The position numbers were made by a program, and so were the translations under genes. From Lactococcus taiwanensis (GTDB taxonomy: Bacteria > Bacillota > Bacilli > Lactobacillales > Streptococcaceae): 64,000 nt of DNA. The notes under the pieces are model-generated. The model worked only from the letters and a program-made list of their open reading frames with translations. It had not been told where the DNA came from and ran no database searches. Shown here in pieces: positions 1 through 7,762 of the stretch (its first letter is position 1; each line of letters starts with the position of its first letter). Location: NCBI RefSeq assembly GCF_014905395.1, contig NZ_BNDT01000001.1, positions 1-64,000 of the forward strand. The letters are read 5' to 3'.

Positions 1-93
1 GATATTAGCGATCCAGCCCATCGATCCCCCTTTATTTGTGATTGCCCCTGCAATCAAACCAATAATAGCTCCTACTATTAACGACCAAATCAT
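1..93 (-). CDS. GlsB/YeaQ/YmgE-type small membrane protein, 3' part cut by window edge
   Basis: The reverse complement reads from an ATG at 93 with an AGAGG ribosome-binding site about 8 bases upstream. It starts MIWSLIVGAIIGLIAG and continues with a Gly-rich segment (NKGGSMGWIANI) to the window edge. Glycine-zipper-like hydrophobic helices of this kind are typical of the GlsB/YeaQ/YmgE (transglycosylase-associated) family, which are proteins of about 80 residues with three membrane helices, often linked to general stress responses. Only the first 31 codons are present. The assignment rests on the characteristic N-terminal helix; the exact role is not established in the family. Confidence 0.7.
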   Translation of the reverse strand, partial: MIWSLIVGAIIGLIAGAITNKGGSMGWIANI

Positions 94-183
94 AAAATAC
101 CTCTTTCTAGTATGCACTGTCTTTTTAGGTAATTTATTGCATACATCTATGGTTATACTCTACCATAACGAGAATGGAGACTC

Positions 184-219
184 AAAAAAATTGTTTTGTT
201 TTTAAGAACAATTTTATTT
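184..219 (-). terminator. Weak AT-rich hairpin downstream of the gene at 353-1246
   Basis: On the minus strand AAAATTGTT and AACAATTTT pair around an 11-base loop and are followed by a T run. The stem is almost all A-T, so this is a weak candidate terminator for the minus-strand gene ending at 353. Confidence 0.35.
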
Positions 220-352
220 TAGTAGCGTTTTCTCTAATTTACGTTTAATGTATATGACAGTTTTCTTTTAGATACTAAGATCATTTAGCTTTTTAAATAG
301 CATAGTATTAAAACTAGGGTTTAGTAGTTTTTTTATGCTTATTTAGTTATAT

Positions 353-1246
353 CTAATTATTTGAATCAAAATATAAGCCGTTCTCTTCTAGTCTTTCTTC
401 ACAGAAAAAACGCTGAAGCCATGACTGAGGCTCGAAAAATCGAATCATATCAGCGTTGAGCTGTTTATGTGGCTTACTCATGAATGCTGGCAAATCTTCT
501 AAAGAATCATGTCCTAAAATAAAAATATTATCTGGATGATAAAAATAGTAACGTTTAATTTCCAGATTTGTAGTGACGAGCTTTTTTTGGAAAAATAATG
601 ACTCCATCGTACGAAGTGTTAGTCCATGTTGCTCTTCTTGCATTATTTCTAATATTCCATTGGAGGGGGATAGAAATTCTAAAAACTGCTGATAAGGGAG
701 GTATCCTCTATTTTTATGTCCCTCATTGCCTTCAATGATGAAAAGATTCAAAGAAATTCCCAAATTTCCAAATTTGCTTTCTAGAACATGGGCCATATTC
801 CGTCTTCCTTTGTTATTGCCTCCGAAAAACAAATCGTATTGAGGTGCTTGTTTTGAGAGCTCTACACATGATTTATAGAAGGTGGAGTTATGATAGAGGC
901 CGAATTTTTTTGCTTCAATGGGATCGAAACTATAGTAATCATCGATGCTACCATCTTTTTTCGTATCCAATAATAACTCAAGTCTCTTGTCCGCTATCTT
1001 ATTCCAAAAAAAGAGGACTAAACGTGCGGAAGTATATTTTTTTACTTGCTTTGCATACTCAGGATGGAAGCCACTATCCATAAAAATAATAAGTTGGTAA
1101 CGAGCTAACTTTTCTGCTTCTTTAGAATTAAACTTTGTTAGTTCTTTTAATTCATTCCCCGACATTACGTCTATTTCTGTTAGAGCATCAAAGAAATAAA
1201 GGTGACTATCTTTTGCAACGAGCAACACTTCCACAGTATCTGTCAT
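353..1246 (-). CDS. Conserved hypothetical, glycosyltransferase-like protein
   Basis: A 297-residue soluble protein with no signal peptide or membrane segment. The start at 1246 has a strong GGAGGA ribosome-binding site 7-8 bases upstream. The C-terminal third carries GLTLRTMESLFFQKKLVTTN, followed by FYHPDNIFILG. In my recollection this pattern occurs in uncharacterised glycosyltransferase-like proteins near capsule or cell-wall polysaccharide genes of lactobacilli and streptococci, where it would correspond to the nucleotide-sugar binding region. Here the gene stands alone: the neighbours are a stress membrane protein and small housekeeping genes, not a polysaccharide cluster. The fold is an inference and the substrate cannot be guessed. 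It is monocistronic, with its own promoter. Confidence 0.6.
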   Translation of the reverse strand: MTDTVEVLLVAKDSHLYFFDALTEIDVMSGNELKELTKFNSKEAEKLARYQLIIFMDSGFHPEYAKQVKKYTSARLVLFFWNKIADKRLELLLDTKKDGSIDDYYSFDPIEAKKFGLYHNSTFYKSCVELSKQAPQYDLFFGGNNKGRRNMAHVLESKFGNLGISLNLFIIEGNEGHKNRGYLPYQQFLEFLSPSNGILEIMQEEQHGLTLRTMESLFFQKKLVTTNLEIKRYYFYHPDNIFILGHDSLEDLPAFMSKPHKQLNADMIRFFEPQSWLQRFFCEERLEENGLYFDSNN

Positions 1247-1276
1247 ATATCTTCCTCCATATCTTGTATTACTGTA

Positions 1277-1305
1277 ATCATATAATAAAAAAATTAAGTA
1301 ATCAA
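1277..1305 (-). promoter_or_regulatory. Sigma-70 type promoter for the gene at 353-1246
   Basis: On the minus strand a TTGATT -35 (1300-1305) and a TATGAT -10 (1277-1282) are separated by 17 bases, about 25-30 bases upstream of the start codon at 1246. Confidence 0.6.
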
Positions 1306-1550
1306 AAGAATAGGTTCGAAAATTTTAAATTATTTATACAATACATGAAATGAATAAGCTATTTTCTTGTGAGAAAGGAAATAATTTCTTTGAGTTTTTC
1401 ATTCAAAGTAGTTGCATTGTGGATAAAAGGTAAAGTAGGATTCTTGTAACATAGACGATTTAGTAATATTATTTACATCTGATTTATTTTATGGATCGAT
1501 TTATTGCTCACTTAGCACTTTTCCTAAGCCACAAAAGTCACTCCTTGAGC
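1306..1550. other. Intergenic region with no recognised feature
   Basis: AT-rich spacer between the divergent genes at 353-1246 and 1618-1818. I see no convincing coding frame, RNA gene or repeat in it. Confidence 0.5.
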
Positions 1551-1553
1551 ATA

Positions 1554-1587
1554 TTGGTATATACTTTTTTGTATTCTATGATATACT
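1554..1587 (+). promoter_or_regulatory. Extended -10 promoter for the small membrane protein gene
   Basis: TGATATACT (1579-1587) is an extended -10 box. The upstream TTGGTA (1554-1559) is 22 bases away, too far for a normal -35, so activity would rest on the extended -10. Confidence 0.45.
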
Positions 1588-1617
1588 TTTATAAACAAAT
1601 TTGAGAGGAAGATGAAC

Positions 1618-1818
1618 GTGATAAGAGTTAACAAAAGTTGGTATTACACAGCGATTTTAGGAATATTTCTAAGCGTTGGAAGCATTTATGTTTTCCATGG
1701 CGTTGTAGCAGAAGTATTAAGATTTCTGGGATTAGCTTTAGTCATTGGAGCAGTAACTTGTGCAAATTTGGGTCTTCTGATTAGACATTTAAGAAAAAGA
1801 AGAGGGCTTTTTTACTAA
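1618..1818 (+). CDS. Small two-helix membrane protein, unknown function
   Basis: About 66 residues with two hydrophobic segments (roughly residues 8-27 and 31-53) and a basic tail ending RHLRKRRGLFY, which by the positive-inside rule should be cytoplasmic. An ATG at 1612 is in frame, but the AGAGGAAG ribosome-binding site (1603-1610) is right against it. The GTG at 1618 has better spacing, so I prefer it. No family recognised. It has its own promoter and lies just before the initiator tRNA gene. It is short and could be a chance frame, but the ribosome-binding site and the coherent hydrophobic pattern support it. Confidence 0.5.
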   Translation: MIRVNKSWYYTAILGIFLSVGSIYVFHGVVAEVLRFLGLALVIGAVTCANLGLLIRHLRKRRGLFY

Positions 1819-1877
1819 CTTTATGCCAATAAAAAACAAGAGATGGGACAGCTTATCTCTTTGAGGCATTAGTAGAT

Positions 1878-1906
1878 TTGACAAGGGTAGGGATTAGTGT
1901 TATACT
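1878..1906 (+). promoter_or_regulatory. Strong promoter of the initiator tRNA gene
   Basis: TTGACA (1878-1883) and TATACT (1901-1906) with a 17-base spacer. Predicted transcription start is within a few bases of the tRNA 5' end at 1912. Confidence 0.8.
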
Positions 1907-1911
1907 TGCGA

Positions 1912-1985
<74 letters not shown>

Positions 1986-2002
1986 TACATAGGATGAGTG
2001 AG

Positions 2003-2026
2003 TAAGGACGATAGGTCCTTATTTTT
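2003..2026 (+). terminator. Terminator of the initiator tRNA gene
   Basis: TAAGGAC and GTCCTTA form a 7-bp stem followed by TTTTT. Confidence 0.8.
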
Positions 2027-2085
2027 CATATAAAACTGTGCGGAGAATGAAACTTTAAAGAAGATTTAGAGAGGTTGGAAATTAA

Positions 2086-2286
2086 ATGGAAACTGGCGAC
2101 TGTATTACATTGGCAAATGGTGAGAAGGCACGAATAATCTCTGGGGATGTTACGATTTATAAAAATGCCTTGGTAGTAGAACTTGAAAATAAAGATGTTA
2201 GAGTTGTTGATAGAGAAACCTTAAATCTTGCTAAAGCAAATCCTCATGACAATCTAGGCAATCATAAAAGAATACGCGAACTCTGA
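2086..2286 (+). CDS. Conserved small hypothetical protein
   Basis: A 66-residue, soluble, charged protein with an AGAGAGG ribosome-binding site upstream. The first half has alternating beta-type residues (ITLANGEKARIISGDVTIYKN) that suggest a small beta barrel or SH3-like fold; the end is polar and rich in Asn and His. No family recognised. It lies between the tRNA terminator and the cold-shock gene and shows no sign of an operon with either. Confidence 0.55.
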   Translation: METGDCITLANGEKARIISGDVTIYKNALVVELENKDVRVVDRETLNLAKANPHDNLGNHKRIREL

Positions 2287-2414
2287 TTTGGAAACATTGA
2301 CTTTCGGACCTATAGATGATACTATGAGGGTGTAGGTTTTGTCTCGAGTTTAAATGTTTTAGGAATGCACTTTTTCGCAAAATAGGATTTACAATTTAGC
2401 GAAAGGAGTTTCTA

Positions 2415-2615
2415 ATGATAAGAGGAACAATAAACTGGTTTAATATTGATAAAGGTTATGGATTTATCTTGACTGAAGATAGTCAAGATGTATTTGCCTA
2501 TCTTTCAGATATCCAAGGGAGTGGTTTTAAGAAGTACATTGACGGACAAAAAGTTACATTTGAGGTTGCAATGACATCACGAGGACGTTTTGCTTCGAAT
2601 GTGCATAAAATTTGA
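2415..2615 (+). CDS. Cold-shock domain protein (Csp family, divergent)
   Basis: A 66-residue single-domain nucleic-acid chaperone. It starts MIRGTINWFN and carries RNP1 as KGYGFI (about residues 15-20) and RNP2 as DVFAYLS (about residues 27-33). Canonical Csp proteins have VFVHFS in RNP2, so the His that stacks on bases is replaced here by Tyr, and the second Phe by Leu. Length is normal for the family. A GAAAGGAG ribosome-binding site precedes the start, and the roughly 130-base upstream region is compatible with the long leader usual for csp genes. A rho-independent terminator follows directly. The RNP2 changes suggest a specialised member rather than the main cold-shock protein. Confidence 0.85.
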   Translation: MIRGTINWFNIDKGYGFILTEDSQDVFAYLSDIQGSGFKKYIDGQKVTFEVAMTSRGRFASNVHKI

Positions 2616-2630
2616 ATCTAAATGAAATAA

Positions 2631-2657
2631 AAGCAAGGCGTTGACCTTGCTTTTTTT
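2631..2657 (+). terminator. Terminator of the cold-shock gene
   Basis: AAGCAAGG and CCTTGCTT form an 8-bp stem with a 6-base loop, followed by a T run. Confidence 0.85.
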
Positions 2658-2799
2658 ATTTGATATAACTTTAGAAAGACTAATATAAATAGCTATTGCT
2701 AACGTTAAATTGTTTGACTTTAATGTGTTGCTTTTGATGAAATAAAATGAGAAATGTATGATATTTTGGTACTGCAATGGGAAATTTTAGTTCTCATAA

Positions 2800-3246
2800 T
2801 CAGTCAATTTTACGCATATATAAAATGGGATAATTGTTTCCTTGTTCATCGAATTCGCTTCGTTTATAGGTTTGAAAGCCCATATGTTCATAAAATCCTC
2901 TAGCCAGTGGATTTTGTTCATTGACAGTCAATTTTTGCACAGCGTAATGCTCAATGCCATAGGATAAAAGCTGTTTTCCTAATCCCTTGCCTCGATTTTT
3001 GTCTGCTATAAAGAGCATCTCGAGTGTTTGATTGCTAATTCCCATAAATCCTAGAGGCTGTTTAGAGGTGTCTTCTAGGATAATCAAATGTTCGATGTTT
3101 TTCAGGGCATCTGGGACACATTTTTTGATGTTATTGATTTCTTCATCTGATAAGAAGTCATGTGTTGCTCTGACAGAACTTTCCCAAATAATCAATAAGC
3201 GTTCAATTAAATCTGTTGTTAGTGTCTTAATTTCTATCATTTTCAT
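2800..3246 (-). CDS. GNAT family N-acetyltransferase
   Basis: 148 residues. The acetyl-CoA binding segment (motif A) is visible as LFIADKNRGKGLGKQLL, with the R-G-K-G-L-G-K pyrophosphate loop. It is followed by VNEQNPLARGFYEHMGFQ, which matches the conserved N-xx-A-xx-FY-xx-GF motif of the fold. This arrangement resembles YjaB/YjdJ-type small acetyltransferases. The start at 3246 has an AAGGAG ribosome-binding site 6 bases upstream. It is monocistronic and on the opposite strand to its neighbours. The acceptor substrate is unknown. Confidence 0.85.
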   Translation of the reverse strand: MKMIEIKTLTTDLIERLLIIWESSVRATHDFLSDEEINNIKKCVPDALKNIEHLIILEDTSKQPLGFMGISNQTLEMLFIADKNRGKGLGKQLLSYGIEHYAVQKLTVNEQNPLARGFYEHMGFQTYKRSEFDEQGNNYPILYMRKID

Positions 3247-3351
3247 CTTTATCTCCTTGTTATTTTCATTATTCTATCATAGTATACTGCATAAATTAAA
3301 GTTTCAAGTTGATTAGTGACTCTTGTTATAGAGCCTGATTCCATTATTTTT

Positions 3352-3595
3352 GCTATAATAAACAGTGTAAAAAGCAAGGCTTTCTTATTATAGAGAAGAT
3401 GTCTTAAGGCGAGAAGATGGCGGGTTATGTTTGTTCTCTCAGTTAGTCTTGTAGGTTCTTTATGAAGAGTAAAAAAGGTGAAAATTTGAATAATAGTACT
3501 CGTAAAAGCAGACTAAGAGGATAAGAAAGGTGAGAAAACATAATTTTTCAATAAGACTTAAAGCACAAAAGAGGCATTAGGAATGATGAGGAATT
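3352..3595 (+). promoter_or_regulatory. Extended -10 promoter and long leader upstream of tatD
   Basis: TGCTATAAT (3351-3359) is a perfect extended -10. Transcription from it would leave a leader of about 230 bases before tatD. Complementary segments are nested in the leader: GTCTTA (3401-3406) with TAAGAC (3552-3557), and inside it TTAGTCT (3443-3449) with AGACTAA (3511-3517). A possible 12-codon frame starts with TTG at 3487 after AAGGTG. No T-box or known riboswitch signature is seen. Confidence 0.45.
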
Positions 3596-3598
3596 ATG

Positions 3599-4384
3599 AT
3601 GAATAACATGATAGAAATTTTTGATACACATACACATCTCAATACTAGTGAATTTGAAGGTCGGATCCAAGAAGAGCTGCTTAAGGCGCAAGATTTTGGC
3701 GTAACAAGAATTAATAATGTGGGAAGCAACTATGAATTAAATGATGCAGCACTTTTGTTGGCTGAGAAATTTGAAGAATGCTACGCAACAATTGGCTGGC
3801 ATCCTGATGATGCTGCTGAATTTGATGACCAAGCTGAAAATTATTTACTGACCAAGCTGTCAGCAAAAAAAGTTGTTGCTCTTGGAGAAATTGGTTTGGA
3901 TTATCACTGGATGGTCCGTCCGAAAGAAGAACAAGAACGAGTTTTTAGAAGACAAATCCAAATTTCTAAGGAAATCGGTCTGCCTTTTCAAGTTCATACA
4001 CGTGATGCGCTTGATGATACTTATGAAATTATTAAATCAGAAGGTGTTGGTCCTGCTGGTGCGATTATGCATTCGTTTTCTGGGACAGCCGATGAGGCAC
4101 TCAAATTTGTAGAGCTTGGAATGATGATTTCTTTTTCAGGTGTAGTCACTTTTAAGAAGGCTCTTGATGTTCAGGAGGCTGCGGCTACAGTTCCCTTGGA
4201 CAAAATTTTAGTGGAAACTGATGCGCCTTATTTAACACCAATGCCATATCGTGGAAAAGAAAATAGACCAGCTTACACAAAATATATTATTGAGAAAATT
4301 GCTGAATTACGTGAAATTTCTGCTGATGAAGTGGCTAAAGCGACAACAGAAAATGCCTTGAGGATTTTTGGCTTGAAAAAATAA
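3599..4384 (+). CDS. tatD: TatD family metal-dependent deoxyribonuclease
   Basis: About 261 residues, the usual TatD length, in an amidohydrolase-type TIM barrel. The metal-binding residues are all visible: the HTH pair near the N-terminus (FDTHTHL), the Glu in GEIGLDYHW (about residue 100), the His in QVHTRDA, the His in MHSFSG, and the Asp in ETDAPYLTP. Family members are cytosolic 3'-5' exonucleases acting on single-stranded or damaged DNA. Three ATG codons lie close together (3596, 3599, 3608); GAGGA at 3588-3592 best fits 3599. It heads a cluster with a kinase gene and rnmV, and in many Firmicutes tatD, rnmV and ksgA occur together. Confidence 0.93.
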   Translation: MNNMIEIFDTHTHLNTSEFEGRIQEELLKAQDFGVTRINNVGSNYELNDAALLLAEKFEECYATIGWHPDDAAEFDDQAENYLLTKLSAKKVVALGEIGLDYHWMVRPKEEQERVFRRQIQISKEIGLPFQVHTRDALDDTYEIIKSEGVGPAGAIMHSFSGTADEALKFVELGMMISFSGVVTFKKALDVQEAAATVPLDKILVETDAPYLTPMPYRGKENRPAYTKYIIEKIAELREISADEVAKATTENALRIFGLKK

Positions 4385-4421
4385 ATTCGTATTTATTTTG
4401 ATTTGGATAGGAGCTATTTTT

Positions 4422-4955
4422 ATGAAAATTATGATTATTGGTAGTTCAGGAAGTGGTAAATCAACTTTTGCAAGAGAATTAGGAAAAATTACAAGTTATC
4501 CTATTTTGCATTTAGATAAGGTTTTTCATAAATATCCAAGTGAAATTGCCAGAGAAAAGTTACGTGAGGCGACAAGAATTTTTATTTTTCAAAATGAGAA
4601 TGTGATTATTGATGGAAATTACGGTTCAACTTTAGATGAGCGATTACCTTTTGCTGATGAAGTAATCTGGTTGAAGACACCCCGTTTAAAAACAACGTTT
4701 CGGGTGATTAAGCGCTCGATTAAGAGTCGTGTTTTTGGTAAAAATCGTCCAGATATTGCTGAAGAGTTCAAAGAAAAATGGGACAAGGAATATTTAGAAT
4801 TTTTAAAATTTGTTTGGACCTTTCCTGAAAAAGAGTTTCCACAGATTGAGCAAAAAATAAAAAAATTTAATGTTGAAAATAAAGTGATTATCCTTAAAAA
4901 TCGAAGAGATAAAGAGAAATATTTAGCAAATTATGGTAGAAAAGCAAAAAATTAA
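4422..4955 (+). CDS. P-loop NTPase/kinase, topology-modulation (FlaR-like) family
   Basis: About 177 residues. An N-terminal Walker A motif, IIGSSGSGKSTFA, starts at residue 4. It is followed by the LHLDKVFH and VIIDGNYG segments typical of adenylate-kinase-like proteins annotated as DNA topology modulation proteins (FlaR). An upstream ATG at 4398 is in frame, but GATAGGAG at 4406-4412 places translation at 4422. The 3' end overlaps rnmV by 23 bases, so the two are translationally linked. In other genomes I do not expect this gene between tatD and rnmV, so it may be a lactococcal insertion in that operon. The substrate is unknown. Confidence 0.75.
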   Translation: MKIMIIGSSGSGKSTFARELGKITSYPILHLDKVFHKYPSEIAREKLREATRIFIFQNENVIIDGNYGSTLDERLPFADEVIWLKTPRLKTTFRVIKRSIKSRVFGKNRPDIAEEFKEKWDKEYLEFLKFVWTFPEKEFPQIEQKIKKFNVENKVIILKNRRDKEKYLANYGRKAKN

Positions 4956-5502
4956 TGAAGTAATTGTGGTAGAGGGACGAGATGACACAGCGAATCTTAA
5001 GCGTTATTTTGACTGTGAGACCTATGAAACAGGAGGTTCATCTATTGATGACAGAGATTTAGAACGACTAAAGAGGTTAGAAGATAAGCGAGGAATTATT
5101 GTTTTTACTGATCCAGATTTCCAAGGAGAAAGAATTCGTAAAATCATAATGAAAGCCGTTCCAAATGCTAAACATGCTTTTTTAAATCGCGATGAGGCAA
5201 GACCTAAAGGTAAGGGCTCACTGGGTGTAGAACATGCGAAGTATGAAGACCTAAAGCGTGCCCTTAATTCTGTTTTGGGCGGAGATGCGGTACTGACAGA
5301 GCAGTCAGTAAAGTTGGAGCAAGCGGATTTGATGGCTCTTGGCTTAATTATGAGAGCAGATAGTCGAAAACGACGTGAATATGTATGTGAGCAGCTCCGA
5401 ATTGGTTATGCGAACGGAAAACAAATTGAAAAAAGGCTCAATATGTTTGGCATTTCCAAGTCACAGTTGGAAACAATCATGGCGTCTTATAGAGGAGTTT
5501 GA
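4933..5502 (+). CDS. rnmV: Ribonuclease M5 (5S rRNA maturation)
   Basis: 189 residues. The Toprim domain is visible as VVEGRDD (about residues 12-18, catalytic Glu) and FTDPDFQGERIR (DxD motif), with KGSLGVEH after it. RNase M5 trims 5S rRNA precursor on the ribosome together with L18. The gene overlaps the kinase gene by 23 bases and is followed 78 bases later by ksgA, the standard Firmicute order. A copy of the dispersed palindrome (5291-5310) lies in frame near the middle and encodes LTEQSV, in a part of the protein outside the catalytic motifs. Confidence 0.93.
   Translation: MVEKQKINEVIVVEGRDDTANLKRYFDCETYETGGSSIDDRDLERLKRLEDKRGIIVFTDPDFQGERIRKIIMKAVPNAKHAFLNRDEARPKGKGSLGVEHAKYEDLKRALNSVLGGDAVLTEQSVKLEQADLMALGLIMRADSRKRREYVCEQLRIGYANGKQIEKRLNMFGISKSQLETIMASYRGV
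5291..5310. repeat. Dispersed palindrome copy 1, inside rnmV
   Basis: TACTGACAGAGCAGTCAGTA; arms TACTGAC/GTCAGTA around AGAGCA. Read in frame as L-T-E-Q-S-V. Confidence 0.75.
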
Positions 5503-5568
5503 AAATTTGGGTGAGCACTCAGAAGGTTATCGAGTCGAAGTAGAGTAGCTTTTAGTTCAAATTTCCGT

Positions 5569-5574
5569 TATAAT
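5569..5574 (+). promoter_or_regulatory. -10 box placing ksgA transcription start at its ATG
   Basis: TATAAT ends 7 bases before the ATG at 5581, so the predicted first transcribed base is the A of the start codon. There is no ribosome-binding site. The -35 region (TAGCTT, 17-base spacing) is weak. Confidence 0.5.
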
Positions 5575-5580
5575 AACACT

Positions 5581-6465
5581 ATGACAAAAACAGATATTGA
5601 TCGGATTTCAAATATCATTCGGACTCAGGACATCTTGCGTCGACATGATTTTAACTTCAAGAAAAAATTTGGCCAGAATTTTTTAACTGACCATAATATT
5701 TTAACTAAAATAACACAAACAGCGGGGCTATCTAAACAGGTAAATGTTATAGAAATTGGTCCAGGGATTGGATCGCTGACTCAGTATCTCTTAGAAGAAG
5801 CTGCTGAAGTGATGGCTTTTGAAATTGATAAAACATTAATCCCAATCTTAGATGAAACTTTGGAAAACTATGATAATTTTACTTTGGTTAATGCGGATAT
5901 CTTGAAAGTGGACTTAGCGACTCAAATTCAGCAATTTAAAGATCCAAGTTTACCAATTAAGGTCGTTGCAAATCTGCCTTACTATATCACCACTCCGATT
6001 TTGATGCATCTGATTGAAAGTAAGATTCCTTTTGCGGAGTTTGTAGTGATGATGCAAAAAGAGGTAGCGGATCGAATCGCTGCAAAGCCAAATAGTAAAG
6101 CATATGGCTCGTTATCCATTGCGGTGCAATATTATATGGAAGCGAGTGTTGCTTTTGTTGTGCCTCGAACGGTCTTTATTCCCGCACCAAATGTGGACTC
6201 AGCCATTTTAAAAATGGTGCGACGTGAACAGCCATTGGTTGAGGTGCAAGATGAAGCATGGTTCTTTAAAACAATGCACAGTGCTTTTGTCCATCGCCGT
6301 AAAACACTGATGAATAATATGCAGGCTGCTTTTGGTAAGGAAAACAAACCTGAAATTGAAAGACTACTTGCCCAAGCTGAAATAGCACCGACGATACGAG
6401 CTGAAGCTTTATCTATCGCAGAGTTTGGCAAGTTGGCTGATGCCCTTTTACCCTTGAAAAAATAA
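5581..6465 (+). CDS. ksgA: 16S rRNA dimethyladenosine transferase
   Basis: 294 residues. SAM-dependent N6,N6-dimethylation of two adjacent adenines in the 3' hairpin of 16S rRNA, a late 30S assembly step. Visible motifs: FGQNFL near residue 34, motif [11 protein letters not shown] (about 60), acidic FEID after strand 2, and motif [11 protein letters not shown] (about 131). Length is normal. The only plausible start is the ATG at 5581, which has no Shine-Dalgarno sequence and sits at the expected transcription start (see findings). It is followed by a terminator-like hairpin. Confidence 0.95.
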   Translation: MTKTDIDRISNIIRTQDILRRHDFNFKKKFGQNFLTDHNILTKITQTAGLSKQVNVIEIGPGIGSLTQYLLEEAAEVMAFEIDKTLIPILDETLENYDNFTLVNADILKVDLATQIQQFKDPSLPIKVVANLPYYITTPILMHLIESKIPFAEFVVMMQKEVADRIAAKPNSKAYGSLSIAVQYYMEASVAFVVPRTVFIPAPNVDSAILKMVRREQPLVEVQDEAWFFKTMHSAFVHRRKTLMNNMQAAFGKENKPEIERLLAQAEIAPTIRAEALSIAEFGKLADALLPLKK

Positions 6466-6471
6466 ATTTGG

Positions 6472-6499
6472 AAAAACGTTAGGAGGACCTAGCGTTTTT
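6472..6499 (+). terminator. Terminator of ksgA
   Basis: AAAACGTTAGG and CCTAGCGTTTT form an 11-bp stem with one G-T pair, followed by T residues. Confidence 0.75.
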
Positions 6500-6500
6500 G

Positions 6501-6509
6501 TGTTATGAT
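6501..6509 (+). promoter_or_regulatory. Extended -10 promoter for pepP
   Basis: TGTTATGAT directly follows the ksgA terminator, about 55 bases before the pepP start. No clear -35 box. Confidence 0.45.
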
Positions 6510-6563
6510 GGAGAAAAAGGTTCGTGGTCTAACGTAAAAGGTCACTAGAGTTGTGAGGAAATG

Positions 6564-7622
6564 ATGAGACTGGAAAAATTAAGAGCAAAGCTGACGGCGG
6601 AACAGATAGATAGTTTCTTGGTTACGGATAAGCAAAATATTTATTATCTAACTGGATTTTCAGGGACAGCAGCAACCGTACTTTTGACCAAAACGCGGAA
6701 TATTTTTATGACTGATAGTCGTTATACAGAAATGGCGCGCAGTCTCATCAAGGACTTTGAAATTATTGAAACGCGGGATCCTATAAGTCTACTGACAGAG
6801 CTGTCAGTAAGTGAACAATTTAAAAATATGGCATTTGAAGAGACTGTAGATTATGCCTTTTTCAAAAGATTATCAAGAAGTATGACGAAAATTGACCTTT
6901 TTTCAACCAGCAATTTTTTATTGGAATTACGTCAGGTTAAAGATTCAGATGAAATCCAAAAGATTCGTCAGGCTTGTGCGATTGCTGATCAGGCTTTTCG
7001 AGAAGTCCTCAAGTTCATTGAGCCAGGTCGTAGCGAAATTGATGTGGCTAATTTTCTAGATTTCAAAATGAGAGCATTGGGTGCGAGCGGGATTTCTTTT
7101 GAAACGGTTGTGGCAAGTGGCAAACGTAGTGCCCTGCCACATGGCGTCGCTACTCACAAGTTGATTGAGTTTGGGGATCCCGTTACGATTGATTTTGGCT
7201 GTTATTATCATCATTATGCCAGTGATATGACCCGAACAATTTTTGTTGGTGAAGTGAGTGATCCTTTAGCTGAAATTTATAACATTGTGCATCAAGCAAA
7301 TACGACGCTGATCGAGCAAGCAAAAGCAGGCATGACTTATGCCACTTTCGATGAGTTACCTCGAGCGGTGATTCGTGAAGCGGGTTATGCAGCACAGTTT
7401 ACACATGGAATTGGGCATGGCTTGGGGCTCGAGGTGCATGAAATCCCTTATTTTAGTGCTGCCATGACCCAACCTCTCTTAAAGGCAGGAATGGTTGTGA
7501 CCGATGAGCCAGGGATTTATTTACCCAATCAAGGAGGGGTGAGGATTGAAGATGACCTTTTGATTACTGAAAAGGGATGTGAAGTCCTGACAAATGCCCC
7601 AAAAGAGCTTATCGTTATTTGA
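6564..7622 (+). CDS. pepP: Xaa-Pro aminopeptidase (aminopeptidase P)
   Basis: About 352 residues, M24 metallopeptidase. It removes the N-terminal residue from peptides with proline in second position, in the cytoplasm. A creatinase-type N-domain (about 1-125) is followed by the pita-bread catalytic domain with all five metal ligands: Asp in DFG, Asp in SDMTRT, His in HGIGHGLG, Glu in DEPG and Glu in RIEDD. GAGGA at 6555-6559 favours the second of two adjacent ATGs (6564). A copy of the dispersed palindrome (6790-6809) is read in frame in the N-domain as LLTELSVS. pepP upstream of efp is the usual streptococcal and lactococcal order. Confidence 0.92.
   Translation: MRLEKLRAKLTAEQIDSFLVTDKQNIYYLTGFSGTAATVLLTKTRNIFMTDSRYTEMARSLIKDFEIIETRDPISLLTELSVSEQFKNMAFEETVDYAFFKRLSRSMTKIDLFSTSNFLLELRQVKDSDEIQKIRQACAIADQAFREVLKFIEPGRSEIDVANFLDFKMRALGASGISFETVVASGKRSALPHGVATHKLIEFGDPVTIDFGCYYHHYASDMTRTIFVGEVSDPLAEIYNIVHQANTTLIEQAKAGMTYATFDELPRAVIREAGYAAQFTHGIGHGLGLEVHEIPYFSAAMTQPLLKAGMVVTDEPGIYLPNQGGVRIEDDLLITEKGCEVLTNAPKELIVI
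6790..6809. repeat. Dispersed palindrome copy 2, inside pepP
   Basis: TACTGACAGAGCTGTCAGTA; 9-bp arms around AG. Read in frame as L-T-E-L-S-V. Confidence 0.85.
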
Positions 7623-7691
7623 AAAAGCCTCAAGATTATGATAAAATAAGTTGTTAAATCCTGTCATTTCACATTTTTCGTGCACAAAAAA

Positions 7692-7711
7692 TGCTGACCA
7701 AGCGGTCAGTA
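7692..7711. repeat. Dispersed palindrome copy 3, upstream of efp
   Basis: TGCTGACCAAGCGGTCAGTA; arms CTGACC/GGTCAG with a 4-base loop. Lies 71 bases before copy 4 in the efp leader. Confidence 0.75.
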
Positions 7712-7762
7712 AGCTGATAAGCTGTTTTACAGACAGCAACCGAACTTGTACTGAAAGAAACT

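Noticed and set aside
844-1353. Two plus-strand frames over the gene at 353-1246 and its promoter
   Set aside because: They lie antisense to a well-supported gene, have no ribosome-binding sites and no recognisable composition.
3366-3595. T-box, tmRNA or 6S RNA in the tatD leader
   Set aside because: No T-box sequence (AGGGTGGNACCGCG type), no tag frame or tRNA-like ends, and no extended 6S-like double helix with central bubble.
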